Shown here one piece after another: positions 17,557-26,050 of a stretch of DNA of 64,000 bases. The position numbers and the translations under genes are program-made. The DNA lies in NCBI GenBank assembly GCA_046299555.1, contig JBKBHS010000002.1:248001-312000 (forward strand), written 5' to 3'. The stretch comes from CALKJP01 sp046299555. Its GTDB lineage: Bacteria; Bacteroidota; Bacteroidia; JACCXN01. A model generated the notes under the pieces. The model did no database searches and was not told the origin of the DNA. It saw only the letters and a program-made list of their open reading frames with translations. The first letter of the stretch is position 1. The number at the start of each line of letters is the position of its first letter.

Positions 17557-17991
17557 TTATTTGTTATAATCCCACTCTTTACTTGTTCTGTAAACAGTAC
17601 CTTTAAAAAAAGCAACGCTCACTCCATTTTGATTTTTAATTTCTATTAAATAAGTAGCCGTTTTATTGGTTAAGCTTAACTCTTTAGCTTCGCAAGTTAA
17701 TTCGTCATTAACATTTACAGCAACCGGAAATGAAATGGAACACTCCAAAGCTACGCTTAATCTACCATGAGCATTAGAGGCAAATGCCAAAGCACTATCA
17801 GCAAAAGAAAAGGCAATTCCGCCATGAGCAATTCCAAAGCCATTTGTCATTTCTTCTCTTATTTTCATTTTTAAAATACAATGTCCTGGCTTGGCTTGTT
17901 CTACTTTAATTCCTAACCATTGGCTAAAATGATCGCTTTGCATCATTTTAGCAACAATTTTTTCAGCCTTTATTTTTTCTTCATTACTCAT
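17557..17991 (-). CDS. Hotdog-fold thioesterase, PaaI-like
   Basis: A 144-residue hotdog-fold protein that hydrolyses acyl-CoA thioesters. The PaaI signature GFGIAHGGIAFSFADSALAF contains the conserved HGG and the catalytic Asp. In phenylacetate catabolism PaaI rescues CoA from dead-end hydroxyphenylacetyl-CoA. Its start overlaps the end of the HMG-CoA lyase gene by 4 bases (ATGA), so the two are translationally coupled. With the thiolase and PaaY-like genes just downstream, an aromatic acyl-CoA role is favoured. Confidence 0.87.
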   Translation of the reverse strand: MSNEEKIKAEKIVAKMMQSDHFSQWLGIKVEQAKPGHCILKMKIREEMTNGFGIAHGGIAFSFADSALAFASNAHGRLSVALECSISFPVAVNVNDELTCEAKELSLTNKTATYLIEIKNQNGVSVAFFKGTVYRTSKEWDYNK

Positions 17992-18839
17992 ATTGGAAAT
18001 GTTTTAGCCGCTAATTTTACTGATTCGTTAAAGGCATTTAAATCTAATCCGGTTGTAATTTTTCTTTCTTCAAAATAATTAAGCATATTTTCGGTTGGCA
18101 TATTTCCGGTAAGTTTATCGGCTGCCATTGGGCATCCGCCAAAACCTTTTATGGCACCGTCAAATCTTCTGCAACCGGCATTGTATGCTGCTTCTATTTT
18201 TTCTTCCCAAGTATTAGGGGTAGTATGTAAATGCGCGCCAAACTCAATATCTTTAAATGCAGGTATTAAATTGGAAAATATGTAATTGATATTTTCTTTA
18301 TTCGAAACACCAATGGTATCGGATAGTGCAATAATTTTAACTCCCAATTGATGCAATTTTTCTGTCCATCCTATGGCAATATCGCTATTCCATTCATCAC
18401 CGTAAGGATTACCAAATGCCATAGAAATATACACTACTAACTGCTTTTTATTTCTTATACATAAATCTTGTATCTCCTCTACTCGTTTTAACGATTCTTG
18501 AATACTTGCATTGGTATTTCGCTTTTGAAATGTTTCTGAAATGGAGAATGGATATCCTAAATAGCTTATTTCATCAAATTCTGCTGCATCTAATGCTCCG
18601 CGTGTGTTAGCAACTATTGCTAATAATTTTGATTTAGTATTATTTAAATTTAATTGTGATAAAACTGCAGCTGTATCAGCCATTTGAGGTATAGCTTTTG
18701 GCGAAACAAAACTTCCAAAGTCAATTGTATCAAAACCTACTTTTAATAATTGATTAATGTATGCAGCTTTTTTTTCGGTAGGAATAAATTCTTGAATTCC
18801 TTGCATGGCATCACGAGGACATTCTATTATTTTCAACAT
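17988..18839 (-). CDS. Hydroxymethylglutaryl-CoA lyase
   Basis: A 283-residue TIM-barrel enzyme that cleaves HMG-CoA to acetoacetate and acetyl-CoA, the last step of leucine degradation. Key parts are DFGSFVSPKAIPQMADT near residue 40, the metal-ligand GAHLHTTPNTWEEK and the catalytic-cysteine loop KGFGGCPMAADKLTGNMPTE. It is the first gene of an operon with a PaaI-like thioesterase. Together with leucine dehydrogenase and the E1 dehydrogenase it points to leucine catabolism. Confidence 0.94.
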   Translation of the reverse strand: MLKIIECPRDAMQGIQEFIPTEKKAAYINQLLKVGFDTIDFGSFVSPKAIPQMADTAAVLSQLNLNNTKSKLLAIVANTRGALDAAEFDEISYLGYPFSISETFQKRNTNASIQESLKRVEEIQDLCIRNKKQLVVYISMAFGNPYGDEWNSDIAIGWTEKLHQLGVKIIALSDTIGVSNKENINYIFSNLIPAFKDIEFGAHLHTTPNTWEEKIEAAYNAGCRRFDGAIKGFGGCPMAADKLTGNMPTENMLNYFEERKITTGLDLNAFNESVKLAAKTFPI

Positions 18840-18895
18840 ATTTTTGTAAAATTTAATAACTAAATCATTTTAATATTAACTACATTAAAAGCATT

Positions 18896-18903
18896 CAAAA
18901 ATA
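18896..18903 (-). promoter_or_regulatory. -7 box for the HMG-CoA lyase operon
   Basis: Minus-strand TATTTTTG fits TAnnTTTG, with a predicted start about 53 bases before the ATG. A -33 match is not evident. Confidence 0.45.
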
Positions 18904-18998
18904 GCAATTTGATTTAACTTGATAATTTTACATAAAAGATAGTTTTTTAGTTTTATTTTCAGTTCATTTACATTTTCTACAATACCTAATAATAAGCT

Positions 18999-20270
18999 AT
19001 GAAATACCCAACTACTTTAATTTTTATTATTTTATTTATTAGTCAAAATATTGTAACAGCAAAATCAGATTCAACTCAAAACATTAAGTTATATATTAAT
19101 TGTAATGCTGATAATTGCTTTGAAAACTATCTTAAAATGGAGTTGAATTATTTCGATTTTGTTAGAGATCGTTTACAATCAGATATTGAAATAATTGTAA
19201 TTAGTATGGATAATGGAGCAGGCGGTTTAAACTACAAACTCTTATTTAATGGAAGAAATACCTTTGAAAATTTAAAAGACACATTAGAATTATCAACTAA
19301 ACAAACTGATACGGATGATTTAGTAAGAGAAAAAATCTTAAAAGCGATTCAAATTGGATTAATTCCATATTTAAAGAAAAGTAAAATTTTATACATAATT
19401 GATATTTCCTACCCCAAAAGAGATATGAATAAGGCATTAGTTCAAAATGATAAATGGCGAAATTGGGTATTTACTTTAAGCGGAAATGGGTATGTTAATG
19501 CTGAAAGCAATCAAACCAACTTAAATCTTGGCTCTTTTTTAGATATCAATAAAATTAAACATGAAATAAAATTTCAAAACTCAATTTATTATTATAGTTC
19601 CTATTATCGTTTTGTATTTTCAAACAATGATAATGAAAGCAATAAAACTATCACGGCACAAAATGTAAATTACGGAGCATCAAGCTTTTTAGCTAAAAGC
19701 ATATCAGCACATTGGGCAGCAGGGGCATATATTTCAGTTTTATCATCTCAACGTCAAAATGTAATATTTCAATCAACGATTGCACCTGCTATAGAATATA
19801 ACTTATTTCCTATCTCTGAAAATGCTGAAAGGCAATTTAGATTTATTTTTCAAAGTGGTTACAGAACATGGAAACTTAATGAAGTAAATAACTATAATAA
19901 ATTAAATGAGGCCGAACCTTTTAACCGATTAGACATTGTAATAAATTATATTAAATCTTGGGGGAATATTTCCATGCAATTAGGAGCAAATCATTTTTAT
20001 AATAGAAAAAGCAGTTACAATATTTCCGGCAATTTATCTGCTTCGCTTAGAATCTTTGAAGGATTTAATTTTAATATTTCAATGAGTAGCTCATACATTC
20101 AAGATCAAGATATATATTTACCTAAAAATATAATTGAAACAAATGTGTTATTAGGAACCGGTATTTTACCTACTAATTTTAATATTTATAGTTTTTTTGG
20201 ATTAAGCTACACATTTGGTTCCATAAATAACTCAGTTGTAAACCCTCGATTAGAGGAAGCTATTTGGTAA
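18999..20270 (+). CDS. Exported protein of unknown function, probably outer-membrane beta-barrel in its C-terminal part
   Basis: A 423-residue protein with a signal peptide (MKYPTTLIFIILFISQNIVTA). Residues 30-150 look globular, with a cysteine pair (NCNADNCFENY). From about residue 160 the sequence alternates polar and aromatic residues in strand-like blocks (YYYSSYYRFVFSN, SAHWAAGAYISVLSSQ, ISMQLGANHFYN) and ends with a short NPRLEEAIW tail, consistent with a small beta-barrel. I do not recognise a family. It lies 4 bases upstream of a secreted EEP-family gene, so both are probably one operon and may act together on the cell surface. Confidence 0.6.
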   Translation: MKYPTTLIFIILFISQNIVTAKSDSTQNIKLYINCNADNCFENYLKMELNYFDFVRDRLQSDIEIIVISMDNGAGGLNYKLLFNGRNTFENLKDTLELSTKQTDTDDLVREKILKAIQIGLIPYLKKSKILYIIDISYPKRDMNKALVQNDKWRNWVFTLSGNGYVNAESNQTNLNLGSFLDINKIKHEIKFQNSIYYYSSYYRFVFSNNDNESNKTITAQNVNYGASSFLAKSISAHWAAGAYISVLSSQRQNVIFQSTIAPAIEYNLFPISENAERQFRFIFQSGYRTWKLNEVNNYNKLNEAEPFNRLDIVINYIKSWGNISMQLGANHFYNRKSSYNISGNLSASLRIFEGFNFNISMSSSYIQDQDIYLPKNIIETNVLLGTGILPTNFNIYSFFGLSYTFGSINNSVVNPRLEEAIW

Positions 20271-20274
20271 GATT

Positions 20275-21291
20275 ATGAATAAATTTACAATTATTGTTAT
20301 AACATTATTTTGTTCTTTCATAATAAAAGCACAAGATAAAAAATTTACAGTAGCCTTTTATAATGTTGAGAATTTATTTGACACAATTAATGACCCTATT
20401 AAAAATGATGATGATTTTACTCCTGAAGGTAAACTCATGTGGAATTCAAACCGCTACTTATCGAAAACTATAAATACTGCAAAAGTAATTATGGCTATTG
20501 GGAACGGAGAAGCACCCTCTATAATAGGTTTATGCGAGGTTGAAAACAGGGAAGTATTAGAATACATGATACGAATTACTCCTTTAAATAAATTAAAATA
20601 TGCTGTAATACACGAAGAAAGCCCAGATAACCGTGGCATTGATGTTGCCATGCTATATCGAAAAGACTTGTTTAAGCCACTCGAACATAAAACAATAGCT
20701 ATAGATTTAAAACCAGATACCATAAAAACAAGAGATATTCTTTATGTGAAAGGCATTTTAGATTCGGATGATACCTTGCATATCTTTATAAACCATTGGC
20801 CATCGCGCATTGGAGGTGAAATTCAAAGTGAATTTAAACGCATTAATGCCGCTAAAACATTAAGAAATGAAATTGATAGTATATTAAAAATTGACTCATT
20901 AGCCAAAATAATAATTATGGGAGATTTTAATGATTATCCCATCAATAAAAGTTTAGAAGAGGTATTACTTGCTAAAAAAGATACTTCTGAAATAAAAGAG
21001 AAAGAATTATTTAATATGCTATATCTAAAACATATTAAAGGAGAAGGCTCTCATTATTACAATGGCCATTGGGGAATGCTTGACCAAATTATAATTTCAA
21101 AAAGTTTACTCAAATGCGAAAAGAAAAAAGCTTGCACATTGCAGGGAAGAGCCAATGTTTTTAATCCTGATTGGATAATGTTTATAAACAAAAATGGAGA
21201 AAAAATACCTAACAGAACTTATGTAGGCAATTCATACAAAGGAGGATACTCTGACCATTTGCCCGTATATTTTTATTTATTTAAGAATTAA
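20275..21291 (+). CDS. Secreted endonuclease/exonuclease/phosphatase (EEP) family protein
   Basis: A 338-residue exported enzyme with signal peptide (MNKFTIIVITLFCSFIIKAQ). EEP-fold catalytic motifs are complete: YNVENLFDT near residue 30, EVENREVLEYM (metal Glu), INHWPSR, GDFNDYPIN and the terminal GGYSDHLPVYF with the catalytic Asp-His. Such proteins cleave phosphodiesters in DNA, RNA or lipids; the substrate is not clear. It follows the beta-barrel-like gene directly, and its last 11 bases overlap the end of the convergent cmk gene. Confidence 0.86.
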   Translation: MNKFTIIVITLFCSFIIKAQDKKFTVAFYNVENLFDTINDPIKNDDDFTPEGKLMWNSNRYLSKTINTAKVIMAIGNGEAPSIIGLCEVENREVLEYMIRITPLNKLKYAVIHEESPDNRGIDVAMLYRKDLFKPLEHKTIAIDLKPDTIKTRDILYVKGILDSDDTLHIFINHWPSRIGGEIQSEFKRINAAKTLRNEIDSILKIDSLAKIIIMGDFNDYPINKSLEEVLLAKKDTSEIKEKELFNMLYLKHIKGEGSHYYNGHWGMLDQIIISKSLLKCEKKKACTLQGRANVFNPDWIMFINKNGEKIPNRTYVGNSYKGGYSDHLPVYFYLFKN

Positions 21292-22033
21292 TATGATTAA
21301 CTACTGAAATATTAAGGCTTTTTTTTTCTGTTTCAGGATAATCTTTGATTAATTGAAGATCTTTAATAAGCCGTATCACAAAATCTAACTGCTGTTGCTT
21401 GGTAAGTTCCGAATTATCAAGCACAATGGCATCGTCAGCTTTTTTTAATGGATTTTCTTTACGATGAATATCATCATAATCTCTTTTCAATAAATTTTGT
21501 TTTACATCTTCTTCGGTAACATGCTCTCCTTTTGATGTAAGCTCAAAATATCTTCGAGCAACTCGCACATCCATATCGGCAGTCATAAAAATCTTTAATT
21601 CTGCATCCGGAAAAACATTGGTGCCAATATCTCTACCATCCATTACAACCCCTTTTTTCTTACCCATTTCTTTTTGAAGTGCCACCATTTTTTCACGAAC
21701 TTCTTTTATGGCGCTTACTTTGCTTACCACTTCCGAAACCTCCATTTGACGAATGGCCTTTTCAACGTTTTCGCCATTTAAGTAAGTATCAGATACTTTT
21801 GTTTCATTATTATATTGAAACGAAACGTGTATATCCGGTAATGCCATTACAATAGCTTCAGTATTAATTTTTCCGTTTTTAATTAATCCGTTGCGTAAAG
21901 CAAATAATGCTACTGAACGATACATGGCTCCTGTATCGATATAAGTATATCCTAATTCGGCTGCCAGAGCCTTAGCAATAGTACTTTTTCCACAGGAAGA
22001 ATAACCATCAATTGCTATGTTAATTTTATTCAA
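21281..22033 (-). CDS. cmk: Cytidylate kinase
   Basis: A 250-residue kinase that phosphorylates CMP and dCMP. The P-loop GYSSCGKST lies at residues 10-18, followed by TGAMYRSVALFALRNG, the CMP-binding GRDIGTNVFPDAELKIFMTA and the RRYFELTSKG lid. The start codon must be TTG at 22033: the frame has a stop at 22049-22051, no ATG in between, and no in-frame ATG before the P-loop. The tail beyond residue 225 is a short extension. It is divergent from the NlpC/P60 gene. Confidence 0.95.
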   Translation of the reverse strand: MNKINIAIDGYSSCGKSTIAKALAAELGYTYIDTGAMYRSVALFALRNGLIKNGKINTEAIVMALPDIHVSFQYNNETKVSDTYLNGENVEKAIRQMEVSEVVSKVSAIKEVREKMVALQKEMGKKKGVVMDGRDIGTNVFPDAELKIFMTADMDVRVARRYFELTSKGEHVTEEDVKQNLLKRDYDDIHRKENPLKKADDAIVLDNSELTKQQQLDFVIRLIKDLQLIKDYPETEKKSLNISVVNHINS

Positions 22034-22134
22034 GGTGGGAGAGTTTAGTTAAGCAATATTACAAAAAAATATTCTTTTAATCTACGATTTACCATTACAT
22101 GATTAACAAGTAATTGTTAAATAATTTCAATTAA

Positions 22135-22142
22135 CAAAGCTA
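22135..22142 (-). promoter_or_regulatory. Possible -7 box for cmk
   Basis: Minus-strand TAGCTTTG fits TAnnTTTG and would give a leader near 98 bases. It is identical to the -7 box of the cytochrome c peroxidase gene. No -33 match seen. Confidence 0.4.
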
Positions 22143-22164
22143 TATTAATAAATATATTTATTCA

Positions 22165-22197
22165 TTGTATTCGTAATTTTTGTGAAACATATTTTTG
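22165..22197 (+). promoter_or_regulatory. Promoter of the NlpC/P60 lipoprotein gene
   Basis: TTG (22165-22167), 22-base spacer, TATTTTTG (22190-22197). Predicted transcription start is about 22201, one base before the first ATG at 22202 and 13 before the second ATG at 22214. The mRNA is therefore leaderless or starts translation at the second ATG. Confidence 0.6.
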
Positions 22198-22201
22198 TAG
22201 C

Positions 22202-22792
22202 ATGTCTAAAATAATGTTTGCCCTAAAAATTCAGGTTTTTATCATTGTTTTATTGTTTTTGTTTATTATCGCATGTTCGGGAAATAAAAAAATTGTAAAA
22301 AACAATAAGAATACTTCTGCCAATAAAGAAAGCCTAATTGAAAACAAAAACAAGTTAAGCTCAAAAGATAAAGCATTAAAAGAAAAATACGCTCAACTTT
22401 TAGGGGTAGATGAAAAAAACATTGAAAATTTAAAACTCTACTATTTTATTGACGATTGGATGGGCGTACCTTACAAATATGGAGGAAAAGACAAAAGTGG
22501 CATTGATTGCTCCGGTTTTACAGGATTGTTATATAAAGAAGTTTACAATAAAAATATTAGTGGTCCAACATCGACATTAATTGAGCTAACAAATATTATT
22601 CCCGAAAGTGAACTAAAAGAAGGAGATATGGTATTTTTTCAAATTGAAAAAAAGGGAAAAGTTTCGCATGTAGGAGTTTATTTACAAAATAATAAATTCG
22701 TACATGCTACCACCAAAAAAGGCGTAATGATTAACGATTTAAGCGAAACATATTATAGACAACACTATTTTAAATCCGGCAGAGTGAAATGA
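22202..22792 (+). CDS. NlpC/P60 family peptidoglycan endopeptidase, lipoprotein
   Basis: A 196-residue lipoprotein with a signal sequence ending in a lipobox (FLFIIACSG, Cys25) and a C-terminal NlpC/P60 cysteine-peptidase domain from about residue 83. Catalytic Cys103 is in SGIDCSGFTGLLY, His156 in VSHVGVY and the third position in FVHATT. Such enzymes cut peptide stems of peptidoglycan. The ATG at 22214 (Met5) is an alternative start favoured by the promoter position. Its stop overlaps the next gene's start (ATGA). Confidence 0.9.
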   Translation: MSKIMFALKIQVFIIVLLFLFIIACSGNKKIVKNNKNTSANKESLIENKNKLSSKDKALKEKYAQLLGVDEKNIENLKLYYFIDDWMGVPYKYGGKDKSGIDCSGFTGLLYKEVYNKNISGPTSTLIELTNIIPESELKEGDMVFFQIEKKGKVSHVGVYLQNNKFVHATTKKGVMINDLSETYYRQHYFKSGRVK

Positions 22793-23925
22793 ATTGGAGC
22801 AATGAAAAAAGATTAATTTATTTAACTAAAATCTCCTATATATTTTTATTAATCGGTATTGTAATTTCATTAAAACTTTGGTTAAGTAATCGCTATTTTC
22901 CACTAGTTCCCTTAATTAATTTTATACCCTCCTTTACTGCTCCCTTTGACGGTATTTTATTATTCATTTTTATTTTAAGCACTTTTATACGATTGTTATT
23001 CTCAAATTTAAAAAGTGCTAAAATTATTTTCTGGATAAGCATAACGGCTTTGCTGATAACCGATATAAACCGAATGCAACCATGGGTTTATTGTTATCTT
23101 TTAATTTTATTTTTTATTGATTTTGTTAATTCAGAATACAACAAATTAAACATAATTAAAACGCTATTTGCAGTAATTTATTTTTATTCCGGGTGGCATA
23201 AATTAAACCCTGAATATTTCAACTCGGTTATTAATTGGTTTGCTGAACCATTTTTAAACAATAAAAATTTACTTTATAATGTATTTTACATTATTGGTAG
23301 TGCTATTCCTTTAATTGAAATGAGCATAGCAATAGCATTATTCAGCGGCAGATATATAAATTTGGCTATTTATTCAGCTACATTTATTCATTTATTTATT
23401 TTATTCTCCATAGGGCCATTTGGGCATAAATATAACGCAGTAATTTGGCCATGGAATGTTTTTATACCAATTGCATTATTTCTAATTTTTCGACAATCAA
23501 ATAATGAAAATATTTTTCAACATATTAAAAATCAGATTAAATTTAAATCAAAGTACGACTATATACTTCTATACATAATAATTTCACCACTATTAAATAG
23601 CATTAATTGGTTTCCCTCCTATTTATCGTGGAATTTATACAGTGGCAATACCGAAAAAGCGTATTTATATCTCGGTGAAAATGTAAATAATTTTTTTTCG
23701 CCCGATTTTGATGATATTGTAAAAGATTGCTATGATGCACCCTATACATTAAACCTAAAAAAATGGGCACTAAAAGAATTAAATGTACCACCATTTCCAG
23801 AAAAACCTGTTTGGCACAAATGCCGAGAACATATGTTTCGATATACTGAAAATGAGAACGAAGTAATTTTAAGTATTCAGCCCAAAACAAGTATTTGGGG
23901 TAAAAAAGATGCTATAATCTATTGA
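22789..23925 (+). CDS. Polytopic membrane protein, HTTM/DoxX-like
   Basis: A 378-residue integral membrane protein with about eight predicted helices in the first 260 residues. The segments NRMQPWVYCYLLILFF, YSGWHKLNPEYF and FSIGPFGHKYNAVIWPWN resemble the HTTM fold shared with vitamin K-dependent carboxylase and DoxX relatives. The C-terminal 110 residues are hydrophilic and include VPPFPEKPVWHKC, suggesting an exposed domain. It starts within the stop of the NlpC/P60 gene (ATGA overlap), so they are coupled. I cannot assign a reaction. Confidence 0.7.
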   Translation: MNWSNEKRLIYLTKISYIFLLIGIVISLKLWLSNRYFPLVPLINFIPSFTAPFDGILLFIFILSTFIRLLFSNLKSAKIIFWISITALLITDINRMQPWVYCYLLILFFIDFVNSEYNKLNIIKTLFAVIYFYSGWHKLNPEYFNSVINWFAEPFLNNKNLLYNVFYIIGSAIPLIEMSIAIALFSGRYINLAIYSATFIHLFILFSIGPFGHKYNAVIWPWNVFIPIALFLIFRQSNNENIFQHIKNQIKFKSKYDYILLYIIISPLLNSINWFPSYLSWNLYSGNTEKAYLYLGENVNNFFSPDFDDIVKDCYDAPYTLNLKKWALKELNVPPFPEKPVWHKCREHMFRYTENENEVILSIQPKTSIWGKKDAIIY

Positions 23926-23929
23926 ATAT

Positions 23930-23961
23930 TTTGGTAATATAAATGCTAATTACTACATTTG
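23930..23961 (+). promoter_or_regulatory. Promoter of rpsP-rimM
   Basis: TTTG (23930-23933), 20-base spacer, TACATTTG (23954-23961); predicted start near 23965 and a 36-base A-rich leader. The -7 box is identical to that of rpsO. Confidence 0.8.
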
Positions 23962-24000
23962 CCGTCCTTAAAAATTATTAACTCAATAAAATAAAACAAA

Positions 24001-24498
24001 ATGCCTACAAGAATTAGACTACAAAGACATGGTAAAAAAGGCCGCGCCATTTACCATATCGTTATTGCAGATAGTCGCGCGCCACGAGATGGCAAGTTTA
24101 TTGAAAAAATAGGCTTGTATAATCCAAACACGAATCCTGCAACAATTGACATTAACTTTGAAAGAGCTCTTTACTGGTATCAAAACGGGGCACAACCTAC
24201 CGATACTACTCGAGCTATATTGTCGTACACAGGAGTATTAATGAAAGACCACCTTTTAAGAGGGGTAAAAAAAGGAGCTTTAACCATTGAACAAGCTGAA
24301 GCAAAATTTGCTAAATGGTTAGAAGAAAAATCAGGTAAGATAAGCGGAAAGAAAGAAAAAATTAAAAATTATAGAGCTGAAGAATACAAAAAGCGTATGG
24401 CTGCAGAAGCCGAAGCAAGAAATAAACGTTTAGCAGCAAAAGCCGCTAAAAACGCTCCAACTGCAGAAGAAAGCAGTGAAACACCTGCCGAAGCATAA
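24001..24498 (+). CDS. rpsP: 30S ribosomal protein S16
   Basis: A 165-residue S16. The core (residues 1-90) is typical: MPTRIRLQRHGKKGRAIYHI, VIADSRAPRDGKFIEKIGLY and NPNTNPATIDINFERALYW. A lysine- and alanine-rich tail of about 70 residues extends beyond the usual 80-90 residue length, as is common in Bacteroidota. S16 is a primary 30S assembly protein. It is co-transcribed with rimM, 8 bases downstream. Confidence 0.97.
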   Translation: MPTRIRLQRHGKKGRAIYHIVIADSRAPRDGKFIEKIGLYNPNTNPATIDINFERALYWYQNGAQPTDTTRAILSYTGVLMKDHLLRGVKKGALTIEQAEAKFAKWLEEKSGKISGKKEKIKNYRAEEYKKRMAAEAEARNKRLAAKAAKNAPTAEESSETPAEA

Positions 24499-24506
24499 TA
24501 TACTGC

Positions 24507-25040
24507 ATGATGCATAAAAACGACTGTTTCCAACTGGGACAAATCGTTAAAGCTCATGGTTTTAAAGGGGAGTTAATATCTCAATGGGATGTTGACTCCC
24601 CTTCTGTTTATAAAAAAATCCAAGAATTGTTTGTTGATGTTAACGGCAAACTTGTTCGATTTGAAATAGAAAAATTAAAACTTTTAGAACAAAATTTTGC
24701 CCTAATTAAATTAAAGGGCATAGATGATGAAGAATTAGCTAATGCTTTAATTAATAATGAAATTTACCTCCCGCTAAGCTATCTGCCTAAACTTTCGGAT
24801 ACACAATTTTATTATCATGAAATAATAAATTTTAATGTAATAGATAAACAAAAGGGCGATATTGGAAAAATTCTTCGTGTATTAGACATGCCACAACAAG
24901 CCATTTTAGAAATTAAACACGAAAATGGAAAAGAAATTCTTATTCCGATAACAGATGAAATAATTAAAAAAGTAAACCGTACAGAAAAACAACTATTAAT
25001 AGAAGCTCCGGAAGGGCTAATAGATATTTATTTGGAATAA
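24507..25040 (+). CDS. rimM: 16S rRNA processing protein RimM
   Basis: A 177-residue ribosome-maturation factor. The N-terminal RimM domain starts FQLGQIVKAHGFKGELISQW, and the C-terminal PRC-barrel contains YYHEIINFNVID and ILIPITDEIIKKVN. RimM binds S19 and helps 30S head assembly. The rpsP-rimM pairing is conserved across bacteria. Two adjacent ATG codons (24507, 24510) are possible starts. An AT-rich inverted repeat follows the gene. Confidence 0.95.
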   Translation: MMHKNDCFQLGQIVKAHGFKGELISQWDVDSPSVYKKIQELFVDVNGKLVRFEIEKLKLLEQNFALIKLKGIDDEELANALINNEIYLPLSYLPKLSDTQFYYHEIINFNVIDKQKGDIGKILRVLDMPQQAILEIKHENGKEILIPITDEIIKKVNRTEKQLLIEAPEGLIDIYLE

Positions 25041-25070
25041 TTAAAGATTGAAAAACTATTTATTAGAGAT

Positions 25071-25123
25071 TTATTGATATTTATTGAGATTAATATTGAT
25101 TTTTTGTTTCAATAAATCAATAA
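25071..25123. repeat. AT-rich inverted repeat between rimM and a convergent gene
   Basis: Left arm 25071-25087 (TTATTGATATTTATTGA) and right arm 25109-25123 (TCAATAAATCAATAA) pair over 15 bp with a 2-base bulge and a 21-base loop. It sits between two convergent genes, so it may be a weak bidirectional 3' end structure. It has almost no G/C, unlike the other terminators here. Confidence 0.5.
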
Positions 25124-25158
25124 TTCAACATATCATTAACTCAGCAATGAATAAAGTT

Positions 25159-26007
25159 TTACTCCGGATTATTGTATTTTACTTTTTTATTTTCTACCAC
25201 AAATTTTCGAACATCAATATTTTTTAATAATTCCCATTTACCTTTTTTATAAGTATAAGCATCATACGATAAATCAGGTCCATAATATTGATAAAGATTT
25301 ACTAAATGAGGTTCTCTTGGCGATAAATGATCAAAAACAATGGTTTTATTTTTATCATAATATTTCAAAGACATACTAACTTCTTTTGAATACTTAAATA
25401 TTATGCGTTTAGGATTACCCTTTTCGGCTTCAAAAATATCATCACCAAAAACAATATTGCCTTTATTGTCAAAATATAAAACTTCAATTACTTTTTGACT
25501 TACATTACTTAATTTGCCATTGTATCCAAGCAAAATATACTTGTTTTTTTCAGGCTTAAAAACATCGTAATAATGAGCGCCATACCATTGAGGCGCTTTA
25601 AATATTTTACTTTCAGGATTTTTAATATCTTCAGAGTTATCCATTAAAGCAATAACCCGATAATTATTTTGAAATTTATATTGAATTATAGCCCAATAGC
25701 GATGTTGTTTTTTTTCATCTTCTATGTGCCAATTAAACATGCGCCAAGTATTATCAGGAGCAATAATTTTTGAAATAAATTTTAAAGAATCAAACGGATA
25801 TTGCATGGAGCTTGCATCTGTCAAAATTGTTTCTAACTCTAAAGCAATGGCATCGCTCAAAAAAAATCTTTCCTCATCTGTTTTTACATTACGAATCGAG
25901 TCTATAAGTAAAATTAATTCAGCTTCTTTTTGCTGGTAATCAATTTGAGATATTAAAGACTTTGAAAGGATAGTATTAATTAATATCAGTAATAGTAGGA
26001 AGCGCAT
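25159..26007 (-). CDS. Exported protein of unknown function
   Basis: A 282-residue protein with a signal peptide (MRFLLLLILINTILSKSLIS). The mature part has mixed alpha/beta character with patterns such as RYWAIIQYKFQNNYRVIALMD, WYGAHYYDVF, LLGYNGKLSNVSQKVIEVLY and IFKYSKEVSMSLKYY, which suggest repeated beta strands. The beta-strand pattern YYDKNKTIVFDHLSPR near residue 220 recurs in uncharacterised Bacteroidota secreted proteins as far as I recall, but I cannot name a family. It lies 43 bases downstream of another minus-strand exported protein gene. Confidence 0.6.
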   Translation of the reverse strand: MRFLLLLILINTILSKSLISQIDYQQKEAELILLIDSIRNVKTDEERFFLSDAIALELETILTDASSMQYPFDSLKFISKIIAPDNTWRMFNWHIEDEKKQHRYWAIIQYKFQNNYRVIALMDNSEDIKNPESKIFKAPQWYGAHYYDVFKPEKNKYILLGYNGKLSNVSQKVIEVLYFDNKGNIVFGDDIFEAEKGNPKRIIFKYSKEVSMSLKYYDKNKTIVFDHLSPREPHLVNLYQYYGPDLSYDAYTYKKGKWELLKNIDVRKFVVENKKVKYNNPE

Positions 26008-26050
26008 ATATTTAAATCGCTAAAACATAAAAAAATTGTATCAAATAAAA

